Positions 17,268-28,265 are shown, counted from the first letter of the stretch. The stretch is DNA of 64,000 nucleotides from Trichomonas vaginalis G3 (GCF_026262505.1 NC_067204.1:17028165-17092164); one strand, 5' to 3'. Notes: a model not told the origin generated them from the letters alone. A program made the numbers and translations.

Positions 17268-18095
17268 ATGTCAACATCAGAGAACACAACAACTGCTATC
17301 GTTCATGAAGCCATAAATGAAGAATACGAGTACATACAGTATAACAAACAATTGAGACTCATTCGTTCTGTCAAAGATGATATGTATCAAATGCAAAGTA
17401 TAATGAACGCTCTTCGTTCTACAAAGCAAGCATATCATTGGTTTGAAAACCAACAGGCAAAAGAACTTTTAGAAGAATTTCCTCATATGATTGCTTCCCT
17501 CGGAAAACCGAGGGAAGAGATTCCGTACGAAAATCGCAAGAATTTGGCTCCTGGTTTGAAAGGTTATTATGTTCATAGACTTTTAGTAAATGCTGTAGCA
17601 ATGTGGGCTTCACCTCGTTATGCTTGTTATATTTTCATGATGTTAGATGAACTATATAAAGCAGAACGTGGAGAGATGGAAAAGAAACTTCAAGCAAAAG
17701 ATGAAGTCATTGAATCCAAAGACAAAAGCATACAGAAAAGAATACCACGTTCAGTACCAAAAGGAAAGGAAAAGAGTTATAAGTATATGATTTACGCTGA
17801 AGAGATGGAAAATGAAGAAGACAGAGATATGGTTATGTTGCATTTAGTCAGAAGAAACAACAAAAGCTTTTACGACCTTGCTAAAATATATAAATCTGAC
17901 AGAAACTGGTTCTATCGTGAAAACTTACCGATTTCAATGACACCGAATGAGCAAATAAAGGAAATTGTCAAAAATACTCTTCCTCAAACACACTATGATA
18001 TTAAAGGTTGTACAATACTTACCTTCAAAGAAGACTTACCATTACTGAAGGAAAAAATAACAGAATATTTCGATAACTTCAAAGAGGAAGAATGA
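17268..18095 (+). CDS. KilA-N domain protein (BRO/MSV199-like)
   Basis: 275 residues. The segment GLKGYYVHRLLVNAVAMWAS followed by PRYACYIFMMLDELY is the characteristic second half of a KilA-N domain. A charged helix (EKKLQAKDEVIESKDKSIQ) follows, then a C-terminal domain often found behind KilA-N in virus proteins. Probably binds DNA. A GC-rich palindrome (CTCGGAAAACCGAG, 17498-17512) lies in frame just before the core. Its homologue in element B is at 41199-41863. Confidence 0.75.
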   Translation: MSTSENTTTAIVHEAINEEYEYIQYNKQLRLIRSVKDDMYQMQSIMNALRSTKQAYHWFENQQAKELLEEFPHMIASLGKPREEIPYENRKNLAPGLKGYYVHRLLVNAVAMWASPRYACYIFMMLDELYKAERGEMEKKLQAKDEVIESKDKSIQKRIPRSVPKGKEKSYKYMIYAEEMENEEDRDMVMLHLVRRNNKSFYDLAKIYKSDRNWFYRENLPISMTPNEQIKEIVKNTLPQTHYDIKGCTILTFKEDLPLLKEKITEYFDNFKEEE

Positions 18096-18146
18096 AGTCA
18101 CGACAACATTAACGAAGAAGTCACGACAACATTAACGAAGAGAGAA

Positions 18147-18199
18147 TGAGGTGAGAAAACAGGTGAAATCTCACCTCTTCACCAAAAATATATTTTTGC
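18147..18199. repeat. GGTGA/TCACC palindromic repeat
   Basis: Shorter copy: AGGTGAGAAAACAGGTGAAA, TCTCACCTCTTCACC, then AAAAATATATTTTTG. Two tandem copies of GAAGTCACGACAACATTAAC lie just before it (18090-18140). It sits between convergent genes. Confidence 0.75.
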
Positions 18200-18673
18200 T
18201 TAAATAGCTTCAGGGTCAATTTCTTCAACCATTTCACTTCCTTCGTCAATGTCAATTGAAGCTTCTTCAACCTTTGGTAAGAATTTCTGTATAACATCTT
18301 TGTTCGTTATTGTCTTCAGAGATGAAGGATAATATTTCACATTTGTTTCACCCTTCTTATATTCTTTCTGTTCGGAAAGATTCATAGCAATACTGAAGAA
18401 GTCAATGTTAGAGTTCTTTATGACAGTATAGTGAGTATCTTTGACATTCACGAAGAAACTCTTTTGTTTCAAAACTACTGCTAACTCTTGTGAAGTATAA
18501 CGTTTGCGGTCAATGACGATAGCTAATGGTCTGACATACTGACCGAACTTAGATTCTTTCACAAACTTCTTGTTAAAGATAATATTAACGTTTGAAGCAT
18601 TATTGAACTCATTCTTGATGGCAGTAGCGAGAGCATTGTATGAAAAGAACTTGCAATCTTGCATGTGTTTCAT
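18200..18673 (-). CDS. Element protein of unknown function (157 aa)
   Basis: Starts MKHMQDCKFFSYNALATAIK and ends with an acidic tail (DEGSEMVEEIDPEAI), a tail style also seen in the lineage 1 gene at 1088-1507 (ENIDIDPEMF). The two proteins may be distant counterparts, but the remaining sequence gives no clear support. It is divergent from the polymerase gene across 90 bases of T/A tracts. No recognised domain. Confidence 0.6.
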   Translation of the reverse strand: MKHMQDCKFFSYNALATAIKNEFNNASNVNIIFNKKFVKESKFGQYVRPLAIVIDRKRYTSQELAVVLKQKSFFVNVKDTHYTVIKNSNIDFFSIAMNLSEQKEYKKGETNVKYYPSSLKTITNKDVIQKFLPKVEEASIDIDEGSEMVEEIDPEAI

Positions 18674-18764
18674 TAAAATAAAAATATTAAATTATTTTGA
18701 AAAATAACTTAAAAAAATCTAATCTAATTTTTTCAAAAAATATTTTTTTTATTTCCTACTAAAG

Positions 18765-21700
18765 ATGTATCGGAAGTTGTCTAAGTTAGAACACTCGGAA
18801 ATAAAACAACTTCTTACAGAAGCTAATATAGATGTTGCAAAGCATTACGCAACAAACAAAAAAGCACTCGCTGACATCCTCAATGACTATAATGGTGCAA
18901 TAAGTTATGATAGAATTCATGAGTTCATAAAGCCGCAACGCGGCGAGGACGAAGTCCATGCAAGAGCATTTCCTTTAAATGACATTGCTATTGACTTATA
19001 TCATAGACGTTCAGTACCTCATGAAGTAAGAAGAGAAATGTTTGACATAACAAATGCAAACGTTGGTGAAACAAGAAGAAGAGACGACACACTGAAACAA
19101 CAGAGAAGAGAGATGTTTAAAAGTGCTATAGAACAAGTTCGCAAAGCTAACGATGTCATTCGTTCCATTGACGACAAACCAAAAGAAGGTGAGAGATGGT
19201 TAAAGAAAGATGAAGAGAATAGGAAGAGAAATGTGAAGTCAGGCAATAGACTCATTGACTTTAACATCGAAGCTTTAGATGAACCAAACAGAGACTACTT
19301 ACACAAACATTTCGGTAAGGTTTTCATGAGACTCTTAGAGAAAATTAAAATAAACTCCCAACAGAGATGGATGGTATGTTATAAACTTGGTGGAAAGTAT
19401 GAATGTTCTACGTTAAACCTCAATAATATTGGAACATTACTACATCAGCTCTTGAAGGAGAACTTTATATCAGAGATAGAAGCAAATGCGCAGGTATTGT
19501 TGAAATGCACTATGACTTCTTCTTGACAAACATAAAGAATCTTACCGAAATAAAGATGTATGATTTAACAGAATATGAAGGCTTAACGATGTCAGATGTA
19601 AAGAAAGGCAAACCAAAAAAGAGACCATATAGAGATGAAAGCACACTGACAGAAAGACAGAAAGATTATTGAACAGACTTAAACAAACAGGAGATAAACA
19701 AGATATAGATGACTTCTGGAATGAAATCCTTGGTGAAAAGAAGTTTTATAAGAAGAGAAGCGGTCAGTTCTGGAAGTATCTTTGCACATTACCTATAAAT
19801 CTTGAACGCTACCAAATCTTCAATGAACTGAACAAAAGAACTGCAACACTTATGACAGAGGACAATTGTTTCGTTTATGCTTGCATTCAGGCTGGAGTAA
19901 ATGAAGAAACTATTGACCACATGAGAGAAGTCATTCGTGTTAGAGACTTTCCTCAAAGTAAAGTACAAGAAATTTCTGACGCAACAGGTATATCATTTAA
20001 TGTTACCATTGGTTATTTCAATGAGTCAAGACATAATGAAATAAAGAGATATATACCAAAAGAATGCGAAACTGTTAGAACTATTGACTTACTTCTTGTT
20101 GAAGACCACTACATGCTAAATGAAAGATTTCCAATGACAACATACTTCATTCGAAACTATAAAGAAATCTCAAAGCTTGTGGTGGAATGAACATTGAGAA
20201 ACAGATGAAGATTTATACAAAGAGAGAAGATAAATATGTAGTTCGTTATGATAGAACAACACCGTTATGGGATGTTATGAAAACATTGTGGGAGTGCAAA
20301 TATTTCGAACCTATTTCTTATGGAGAACTTTTCACATATACTACTGACTTATATAAACAGAACCTTGCACCATTTAAAGATTTGACATATGCTCCAAAGT
20401 ATTGTGTACAACTGAAGAAGAAAGCAGAGTCAAAAGAAGTAAATAAAGCTAAATGTAAATTCATACCTGAGCACGTTTTCTTTGCTGACTTTGAGTGTAG
20501 TACGGATGGCTTTCATAAAGCTTTTAACATCTGTTATGACAGTGAAGATGGTTCAGTTAGTGAAAGCATTTGGGGTCAAAACTGTGCAACAGAATTTTTG
20601 GAAAGACTTCCTGACAAGAGTTTAATATTTTCACAACCTCAGTTATGATATAAACTTCATCTTAAGACACATGACAGAAGTGAAAGGAACTCCCATCATT
20701 AAAGGTTCACGAACAATGCAAATAACTGGTTTATATAAAGGACGGGCAATTATTATAAAAGACTCTTACAGTGTTATAAATAAGAAGCTTAAACTATTTC
20801 CTGCTATGTTTAACTTACAAACAGGACCGAAAGAAGTATTTCCATATAACTACTACAGCAGTGTTTTGTTAGCAAATGACAACAGAACTGGTGTCATTTC
20901 TGAAGCATGTAAGTTTATCCATGATGCAGATACATTTATGAAGAACATAGATTCCATCAAAGGTTGCAGAATAGATGAAAACCACTTCGACTTAGAAAAA
21001 TATAGCACGTTTTACTGCAAACAAGATGTAAGAATTTTAAGAGAAGGTTTTGTAAAGTTCCGCAATGACTTATTGAAAGAGTTTGATTTAAACGTTTATG
21101 ACTACGTTAGTATTTGTTCTATTGCTAACAAATTGTTTGAGAACAGAGTATACTTCCGAATGGAAATCTTTATGACCTCTCAAATAAACCAAGAGAATTT
21201 ATTTCGAGATGCATTCAAGGTGGAAGATGTATGTTGTCAGATAACATGAAACAAAAGAGCAAAAAGAAACTCATTGCTGACTTCGACACTGTTTCATTAT
21301 ATCCTTCAGCTATAGCAAGATTTATACTTTAGAAGGTATTCCAAAAGTATTGAAGGATGAGATTTAAGCACAGAGTATCTCATGAGACATTTATTCGATG
21401 ATGACCAAAAGGAACCCATTGGTGAAAAGTTTATGTCTGGCTTCTTTGTTCTCATTAAGATAACAGAGATTGGTATACCCAGACACTTTCATTTAATAGT
21501 TTGCGACCCTGAACTAAATCCAGAACTTAACGTTCCAAGAAGTTCAAACACTTGCTGTCTCATGTATGTTGACCATATAACATTACAAGACCTCATAAAA
21601 TATCAAGGTGTCAAATGTGAAGTGTTGCAAGGATACTATTACGATGGAAACAGAGATATGAGAATAAGAGATGAAGTAAAGAAGTTGTTTGAGTTAAGGT

Positions 21701-22498
21701 TAAAGTATAAGAAAGAAGGAAACCCCTTACAAGAAATTATAAAACTCATTCTGAACAGCATTTATGGCAAAACTATTCTATCTCCTATTGAGTCAAAAAT
21801 AACCATAGTAAATGACAAAGATGCTATAAGATATGCTATAAGAAATTACAACCATATAGTGAAGTTCGAAGGTTTGGATGGTTCAGATAAAACTATTTTC
21901 AAGCTAACGAAAAGCATTTGCAGACACTTTAACTTCTGTCCACTTGGTGTTAATATTCTGTCTATGTCAAAACGTATTATGAATGAAGTATTCTGTACTG
22001 CAGAGGACATGGGACTTCAAATCTTTTACCAGGATACCGACAGTATGCACTTATATAATGAAGACATCCCAAAGCTTGCAGCAGAGTTTAAGAAGAGATA
22101 TGGTCGCGAACTTATAGGAAAGAACCTTGGTCAATTTCATAGCGACTTTGCAGAAATAACACCTGGAAAACAAAGTTTAGCTTATAAAAGTATTTTCTGT
22201 GGAAAGAAGACCTACATAGACTTACTCACTAACGATTTAAATGAAGTTGCATTTCACTGCAGAATGAAAGGCGTGAAGCAAGATGTTATTGCTTTAACCG
22301 CTAATGAAATGTTTCCTGAAGCTATACAATGCTATTACAATGAAGATAAGAATTCACATACCTGTTGGAACATATGACAAAGACTCTGAGTTCAGTTTAA
22401 TGAAACTTTACAAAGCACTTTATGATGGTCAAGAGATTGCATTCGACTTATGTAAGTCATGTCAACCTTGCTTTGCTGAAAGTTCAACTTTTCAATAA
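18765..22498 (+). pseudogene. Protein-primed family B DNA polymerase (Polinton pPolB), decayed
   Basis: A region of about 1240 codons with an N-terminal Polinton-type extension, then polymerase B landmarks in order: exonuclease motif ADFECS (about 20.49 kb), the SLYPS motif A (about 21.30 kb), NSIYGKT motif B (about 21.75 kb) and YQDTDS motif C (about 22.03 kb). In whole relatives it copies the element from a terminal protein primer. This copy is broken about five or six times. It is the defining gene of the Polinton lineage and has no visible counterpart in elements A/B. Confidence 0.88.
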
Positions 22499-22534
22499 CG
22501 ACTAAAACAAGCTTTATTCGTAAGTTGAAGTTCT

Positions 22535-22640
22535 GAGGTCATGGGCTTCGCCCTTGCCGCTAGCGGCTTATTTTTGTCAGCAATGAGGTCATGAATGAGG
22601 TCATGAATGAGGTCATGAATGAGGTCATTCGTGATAAAAA
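22535..22640. repeat. GC-rich hairpin pair plus 12-bp tandem repeat
   Basis: GGGCTTCGCCC (22543-22553) and GCCGCTAGCGGC (22556-22567) form two perfect hairpins. They are followed by about four tandem units of ATGAGGTCATGA (22580-22630). No gene lies here. Confidence 0.7.
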
Positions 22641-22654
22641 TAAAGCTAGCGTAG

Positions 22655-23330
22655 ATTTTTACAATACTGCGATGGTAGAGTTTAAGAGTTGTGCTTCAAT
22701 GTAGAGACAGTCCTTATCTGGAGGCAAGAACACTGGACATTTATGGTCATGAGTGGAGAACATGTCTATCCAAAACTCACGATTGAAGCAGTTATTTATA
22801 GTATTTAGGGTTAGGAAGTGGTGAAGTTCTTGTATGACCAATGAACTCATTTTCAACGCCTTGGCTATATTAGAGTAAAGTATTGCTTGCTTTCTATCCC
22901 AAATGCCAGGTGTTACAATCTTTGAAAATTCATTTTTCCTCGGAAGCTTGCATCATAATTGAAAACATTCTTAAATCATCACTTGGTTCGGAGATTTGAA
23001 ATCTTATACGTAATGGATTTTTTTTCTCTTTAGCGACTTCATTGAATGGTGAGAATACACAAATTGACAGTCATGAGTTCCATCTTCATTTTCATTAAAT
23101 TCATAATGAAAGTCTATAAGTTGTGGCTGACTACCTTCTTCTTTCAGTTGTGCAAGAAACTCACGTAAAGGCTGTAAGTTTTGTACTTCAATGTTGAACT
23201 TTTTCTCGAACATCTCATTAAATGAAATCATACATTGCAACAATGTTGTATCGTCTTTAAAGTATTTGTATATGTGAATGTTTTGGGCGCTTAAAGACTG
23301 TTCGTCATTTTCTATCTCGACTTGAAGTAT
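22655..23330 (-). pseudogene. Decayed gene of unknown function
   Basis: Minus-strand coding-like sequence containing FNIEVQNLQPLREFLAQL and FWIDMFSTHDHKCPVFLP. About 220 residues, broken a few times. I do not recognise the family. Confidence 0.4.
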
Positions 23331-23530
23331 AAGTCACACCTTTCTGAAAGCACGTGTTATATACATAGATGTTATGCCAATGTACTTCTCTTCATTTATG
23401 TTCACATCCAGTCTGTTGGAAACTTAAACGTTACTTCTGTTCCCCTTTATTTGACGTCAGGGTTTTCACTACTGAACGCAACAGATAAAGGTATTTGTCT
23501 ATACATTTAGTTCGGATAAAAATAAACCAT

Positions 23531-24258
23531 TTACTCTTTCTTTGCTTCAGCTTCCTTTGCTTTTTGTTCTTCCTTGCTTTTGCTTCTTCTCTAGCTTTCT
23601 TTGCCAGCAAACGTGGGTTCTTCTGTCTTCCAGCAGCTAATGCAGCAGTTGTTTTTCACTAAGTTTCTCTTTGGTCTCTCTGGCTTTTGTTCTTGTTTTT
23701 TTCCTTCAGTTCGGATAAAATTTGCTCACGAATTTCTTTCTTCAATGCTTCAACATCTATGACCTTGGGTCTTGTCCGTAGGGCTTGTCTGAGTCATTTG
23801 ACTGCAGATAAAAAACTAAATTAAACTTTAACCGATTAAAATGAGCTTGTCAAAATCAGAGCGAGAGTCTATTATATTAAAATGACGCCAGAGGAATACA
23901 ACATCCTTTCTATTATGTAAGTCAGAGTAAAGATGGTAAAATATACGTAAGAAAAAGAAAGGTTCCATTAGCGAATGCAGAGAGCGACAACATTAAGGTG
24001 CATGGCAAGGGCGAAGCCACGAAGCCCATATAAACCTTCTGTTCAAACTGAAAAGTCAATAGAACAAGAGAAAAGAAGCCAGATGTTCTTTCAATAACGA
24101 ACCAAGAGCTTATTGCAAAGTTCGTGAATTTCATTGAAAAGCAAACCGAGTCAAAGAACCCTGACCCGCCAGTGAAAGAAGTTGAGACAAAAGAGAATGT
24201 ACAGTTTATTGAAAATGTCAAGAAACAACTTCCACACGAATACCAAGAAGAAGAGTGA
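23531..24258. pseudogene. Two decayed small genes
   Basis: The minus-strand part (23531-23810) is a Lys/Glu/Ala-rich remnant. The plus-strand part (23841-24258) carries YVSQSKDGKIYVRKRKVPL, which resembles the YVHTMKDGRVQFRKIKQPL segment at 26.45-26.53 kb, so the two plus-strand genes may be paralogues. A GGC-GAA-GCC hairpin lies at 24010-24018. Broken several times; functions unknown. Confidence 0.4.
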
Positions 24259-24299
24259 GAATAATGAAGTAAATAGATATTTTTATCTGAAGTAATACA

Positions 24300-25861
24300 T
24301 GCAGAACGAACAGCTAAACGAATTTACTCCAGCAGAGCATATTCATCAGATTCGCTCATATTTCGATATCATAGACAATGCAGTTCAAATTGGTGACACT
24401 AATAAAAATATTCTGACGCAAAGATTCCATCACAAACCTGGAACTGCTAAAGATAACACATGGGTAACATTCAATCTCTCACCTCCTGGTGAAAATATGT
24501 TGGACCTTTACAATACATTCATTACGTATAAAATGGAAGGTCAATTTATTGTAGATAAAGAAATTGGTTCAGGTTCCAATAAACAAACCCACCAGGATTT
24601 TGGATTGGTTTCGATGACGCTTTCTATGCAGTTGTGGATATCAAATCCTTGCAAATGGTCGTATCGTATATTCTCAAGACAACGCAAGAGAAGAAGCATA
24701 TATAACTTCAAACTCACAAACTACCGAACAAATAAAGAAAGTAGATGTTTTCTCAAAGACTCGACATGAAGATGTATGGAGTCATTCGGAACATGCAGAC
24801 AGGACAAATTGTTAGTGGTCCAATTACAGCAGGAAAATCATTTGATTTTAAGCTTCGTTTAAGAATTCCTGTTAGAAGATTCTTCCATTAGAAGCTATTC
24901 GATTTATTCCAGCTTTTGCAGGAAACATTCAGCTTAAGTAAAGTTCAGTAGCGACGCCTTACAATGCACATCTATATCTGTAAATGATATCATTGCTTTC
25001 AATCCAACTCTTAAAGTTGCATTTGCTTCAGATTTCAAATCCACCGACAAATAAATTTGTTCCATGGAATGAACCATTCACTATGATAACGAGGCAGTAG
25101 AAGCTAGTGGAACAGTTACTATTACAACTGTAACCCAGCAACTATTTCGAACAAAGATGGATTTTAATGAATGTTTCATTCATCCAAAGTCATTCTCTTT
25201 AGACCCTAACATTTATACAGAACTTGTAGAACATTATACAAACGAGGCTTTATGTTTTCCTGTTAAAGTTATGGATTGGATTCCTATGGACGGTTCATTC
25301 TCAAAGAATACAGATAGTTCAAGTGCAACATTTACAGCAGCTTATACGCCTATTAATGTTAAAAGTATTTGGGCACTATTTAGAAAGAAAGACAACTATT
25401 ATGTTAATTTTGAGAACCCTAAGTTTAAATATCTTCAGCTTTCCATGGGAGCTTATGGAAATATGCCTGCAGAACCTGAAAAATCATATGGACCTGTATT
25501 TTATGAAATGGTTGCGAACGCTTGCAATACAAACAATGATATGATAGGATTTAATGAAGATGTTATGAGGTCATTGGTGGATGATGGTAGTGTGGAACAT
25601 AAATGGGATAGCTATGACAACACACATTTCTTATGTGGTTTTCCAACAGAAGTGGACTTTTGCTTCCAGCAAGGTCAAACATCTACTGCTCCAATAACAT
25701 ACAAATTGTCTGTTAAAGGACCTATTGAACTAGCAACTGAAAACGTACCAAAGCCACTTATTGGATTTATGAGGGATTGTTGCTTTGCCATTCAGGTGCG
25801 TGCTAATGGAATCCCAATAATAAGATTAGATGACTATAACTTAGCCTACGGACGACAGTGA
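24300..25861 (+). pseudogene. Major capsid protein (double jelly-roll type), decayed, lineage 2
   Basis: About 520 codons. The start (HIHQIRSYFDIIDNAVQIGD) and the C-terminal part (LKVMDWIPM-type strand, FLCGFPTEVDFCFQ, IQVRANGIPIIRLDDYN) are beta-rich. Size and position fit the Polinton major capsid protein. Broken about three or four times. It differs strongly from the lineage 1 capsid gene at 33345. Capsid identity is inferred from size, strand pattern and the presence of ATPase, penton-like and integrase genes in the same unit. Confidence 0.6.
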
Positions 25862-25898
25862 GGAATAAAGGATGAACGTTTATTTTTAAAGCTTATAA

Positions 25899-26339
25899 AT
25901 GAGTTCTTCATCAAGCTCTCGTGAACCTTCACCATCTATGAAACAAACTTTACCAAACGATTATGGAGCACCTATTGAATATTTCTTACGAGCTGCACAA
26001 TGGCAAAGAGCAGTCTCACCAAGGTTAGGTGTTCCACCAGCTCCTGTCAAAAATAGCATTTGGTCAAGTCCTTATATAAAATATGGTCTCCCACTAGGTT
26101 TGCTAGCTACAGCAGGAGCAGTTATGATGTTGAAAAGAAATAAAGCAAATGTTATAAATAATACTGAAGTAGCTGAAGTTAAACAAACTCCAACACCTTC
26201 ACAAGCAAAACCTTCAATGACTCCTGAACCTATGAAAGTACAAACTCCTGTTCAAAAGTCAACTCCTAAACCGACTCCAACATTTAAACCAGAACCTACT
26301 CCTCAAATAAATCGTAAAACTCCTGCGTTTCCTTACTGA
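25899..26339 (+). CDS. Small virion-type membrane protein with proline-rich tail
   Basis: 146 residues. A Ser-rich start, one hydrophobic segment at about 66-85 (YGLPLGLLATAGAVMML) followed by KRNK, then a Pro/Thr/Lys-rich tail with repeated TPxP units. One membrane span with a basic stop-transfer stretch is likely. It is encoded 38 bases after the capsid gene on the same strand, so a minor virion role is plausible. Confidence 0.6.
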   Translation: MSSSSSSREPSPSMKQTLPNDYGAPIEYFLRAAQWQRAVSPRLGVPPAPVKNSIWSSPYIKYGLPLGLLATAGAVMMLKRNKANVINNTEVAEVKQTPTPSQAKPSMTPEPMKVQTPVQKSTPKPTPTFKPEPTPQINRKTPAFPY

Positions 26340-26386
26340 AAAAATAACGTTATTTTTATTTTATTAAAATTTTTATTTGATTGAAA

Positions 26387-26620
26387 TGACGACTAAAGTC
26401 ACTGAAGCAATGAAACAAAAGTTTTTGGTAGAATACATTAAATCAGGAGCGGTTTCCAGAAGGTTTTTACGTTCATACTATGAAGGATGGTAGAGTTCAG
26501 TTTAGAAAGATAAAGCAACCATTAGATAAGAAGGTAATTAAGAAGATTAAACTTCATGAGGACAACATTGCTGAACTTAAGAAGAAGTTAGAAGAGTTGG
26601 AGAAAGGAAGAGAGTTATAA
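26387..26620 (+). pseudogene. Remnant of a small coiled-coil protein
   Basis: About 75 codons with MKDGRVQFRKIKQPL and then a Lys/Glu-rich coiled coil (HEDNIAELKKKLEELEKG). Broken about once. Preceded by the AATAACGTTATTTTTATTTT upstream element. Similar to the gene remnant at 23841. Confidence 0.45.
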
Positions 26621-27473
26621 AGCAATGAATTCAACGGGTGAAAAAAGGTGAAAAAAGAGGTGATCTCACCACTTCACCTAAATTTATTTTTGCGCTATGT
26701 TTTCATACGTGTGGGGTGGTGATATCATTAATTTTTAAGTTTATTTTTATATAAATGACAGAACAAAAATATAACATATCTACTCAACAGGAATGAGACC
26801 CTTACTGACTATGTATTCGTTTAATGCTTGATGAAAACAATGGTACATATTATCGTATGGGTATACACAGCGTCTGTTTCCATCGTCGTCGTATATGTAG
26901 AGCTCAAATCCAGTCCAACCTTCTTTTGTACAATATGTAGCTTTATTTAAGTATGCATTTATGTAGATAAGGCAATTTTCTTCATCGCTCCAGAAATAAT
27001 TTTTGTTCTTTGTTGAAATAGTTTTCGTTCCTCTGCGACCATAAGGAATGTATGCAATGAACTTTGCGTCATAAGGGATTGTAATATATTCAGGGTTTCT
27101 TTCATCGTCAATGGGTCTGTCTTTGTTAAAATGCATGTTTCTCAGTTTTACTTGAGTTTTGAATAGTTCACGGAAACGTTCTGGGAAAGAGTCATAGTAA
27201 ATGTAGTCGGACATGTCTTTGTAATGAAATAAAAAATTTAAAAAAAAATAAAAATAAGGTTATTTTTTATTTAGTGAGGACGGTAGTGAATTCGTTAGTG
27301 AGTTCGTTAGTGAAGTCGTTTATGTGTCAGATAGTTTTGTAAATATTTAAGGTTAAGTTGGTGTTTGTGTTTGTGTTGTAAAATATACGTTACCAGTTTC
27401 GTAAAGTGTCAAAACCGCTAAGTGGTGTATGGAGGCGCGCAGTGCCTCAGTACACAACTTAGGGATACTAACT
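26615..27473 (-). repeat. Right terminal inverted repeat of element D
   Basis: Inverted match to 4981-5858, ending in ...AGGGATACTAACT. It contains the second copy of the 144-residue gene and a GGTGA/TCACC repeat at 26635-26700. The next base begins a different gene from the one at the left end. Confidence 0.9.
26780..27214 (-). CDS. TIR-encoded protein of unknown function (144 aa), second copy
   Basis: The predicted protein is identical to 5239-5673. Perfect identity while other parts of the element have decayed suggests that the arms are homogenised or the copy is recent. Family not recognised. Confidence 0.75.
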   Translation of the reverse strand: MSDYIYYDSFPERFRELFKTQVKLRNMHFNKDRPIDDERNPEYITIPYDAKFIAYIPYGRRGTKTISTKNKNYFWSDEENCLIYINAYLNKATYCTKEGWTGFELYIYDDDGNRRCVYPYDNMYHCFHQALNEYIVSKGLIPVE

Positions 27474-27614
27474 TACGAACCACCAAGTGGAAGTATTTCA
27501 GACTTTCAAGTATGGTTTACTACAGATGGAAGAAAAAGAATAATTCCATTATACCATGCGTTTTACTTAGAACTTAGTTTCATATACAACTACTATCGAA
27601 CGGTAAAAATATAA
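27474..27614 (+). pseudogene. 3' fragment of the VWFTT-family gene
   Basis: Encodes the last 45 residues (SISDFQVWFTTDGRKR, then PLYHAFYLELSFIYNY) of the protein found in full length at 47874-48721. It is cut at its left by element D. Confidence 0.8.
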
Positions 27615-27618
27615 TTTT

Positions 27619-27861
27619 TTAATACGGTTGAGGTGTTGGATTTGGTTGCCAACTAGACTGTGGTGCAGGTTCAGGCTGTTGTATAACAGGAGCTTGTTCT
27701 TCTGGTTCAGGGTCTTTAGGTATAATACCAACAAACTGACCTACCCTTTTACCAATATTTTTGACACCGTTCCAAATTCCTCTTCCTACGGTTTTTATTC
27801 CATTCCATATACCTCTTCCAACATTTCGAAAGAAGTTTCCTATCTTACTGAAGAAACCCAT
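27619..27861 (-). CDS. Small amphipathic virion-type protein (80 aa)
   Basis: Starts MGFFSKIGNFFRNVGRGIWN, with a duplicated GIWNG-K-VGR motif, then a Pro/Gln-rich tail. The Gly/Trp/Lys amphipathic helix recalls adenovirus pVI-type membrane-lytic segments; this is analogy. The protein is identical to the copy at 48726-48968. The ATG follows TTTTTACATATAGTAAA. Confidence 0.6.
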   Translation of the reverse strand: MGFFSKIGNFFRNVGRGIWNGIKTVGRGIWNGVKNIGKRVGQFVGIIPKDPEPEEQAPVIQQPEPAPQSSWQPNPTPQPY

Positions 27862-27879
27862 TTTACTATATGTAAAAAT

Positions 27880-28242
27880 CTAATGTCCGCCTAGTCTCTT
27901 ACGTTTCCTGTTGAGTTCCATAGCATTCTTTAACTGGAGCTCATACATTCTGTTTCTCCTCTGGTAGAAAACATATTCTGGGTCAACTCCTGTGTTCGCG
28001 TCATCTGCATAAAGTTGTTTATATCCCACTTCGGGGTTTGTATAAAACTCTTTCCATCTCATATTTGCATACCATGGTGGCAAACCTAACGCAGCGTCAT
28101 TTGACATGGCAGTTTGCATTTGTACATCTGTTGGCACTTGACCATAGTTTGCCATTGCAGTTTGTATTCTAACTTCATTTGGAATATTCTCTGGGTTTGG
28201 TTGTCCAGGTTGCTGTGCATTCGCTAAGTTCTGTGCGTCCAT
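27880..28242 (-). CDS. Conserved element protein (120 aa)
   Basis: Starts MDAQNLANAQQPGQPNPENI. Two related segments (VRIQTAMANYGQVPT and VQMQTAMSNDAALG) suggest an internal duplication. The C-terminus is basic (ELNRKRKRLGGH). Identical in predicted protein to 48987-49349. In tandem with the 80-residue gene, 18 bases apart. Probably a virion component by neighbourhood; not recognised. Confidence 0.65.
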   Translation of the reverse strand: MDAQNLANAQQPGQPNPENIPNEVRIQTAMANYGQVPTDVQMQTAMSNDAALGLPPWYANMRWKEFYTNPEVGYKQLYADDANTGVDPEYVFYQRRNRMYELQLKNAMELNRKRKRLGGH

Positions 28243-28265
28243 TTAATATTAGATAAAAATATCTC

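Larger units (their letters stand above)
4981..27473. mobile_element. Polinton/Maverick element D (lineage 2, polymerase B type)
   Basis: A 22.5-kb unit bounded by inverted repeats that begin 5'-AGTTAGTATCCCTAAG and end with the complement; AG...CT termini are typical of Polintons. Contents: TIR gene, virion-type small proteins, ATPase, CCG-motif protein, penton-like protein, fibre, RVE integrase, KilA-N genes, polymerase B and capsid gene. Integrase, ATPase, penton-like and fibre genes look whole; polymerase, capsid and several small genes are broken, about two dozen breaks in all. The flanking 6-mers (AAAGTC left, TACGAA right) do not match and belong to different genes. TIR arms are almost identical, which suggests a fairly recent copy. 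Confidence 0.92.

Noticed and set aside
22655-23330. Decayed gene as the adenain-type cysteine protease expected in Polintons
   Set aside because: A few His, Asp and Cys residues are present, but no convincing motif order; left as unknown.
4981-27473. Element D as a simple insertion into element A
   Set aside because: The right flank is not the other half of the capsid gene but another gene of element C, so a single insertion does not explain it.
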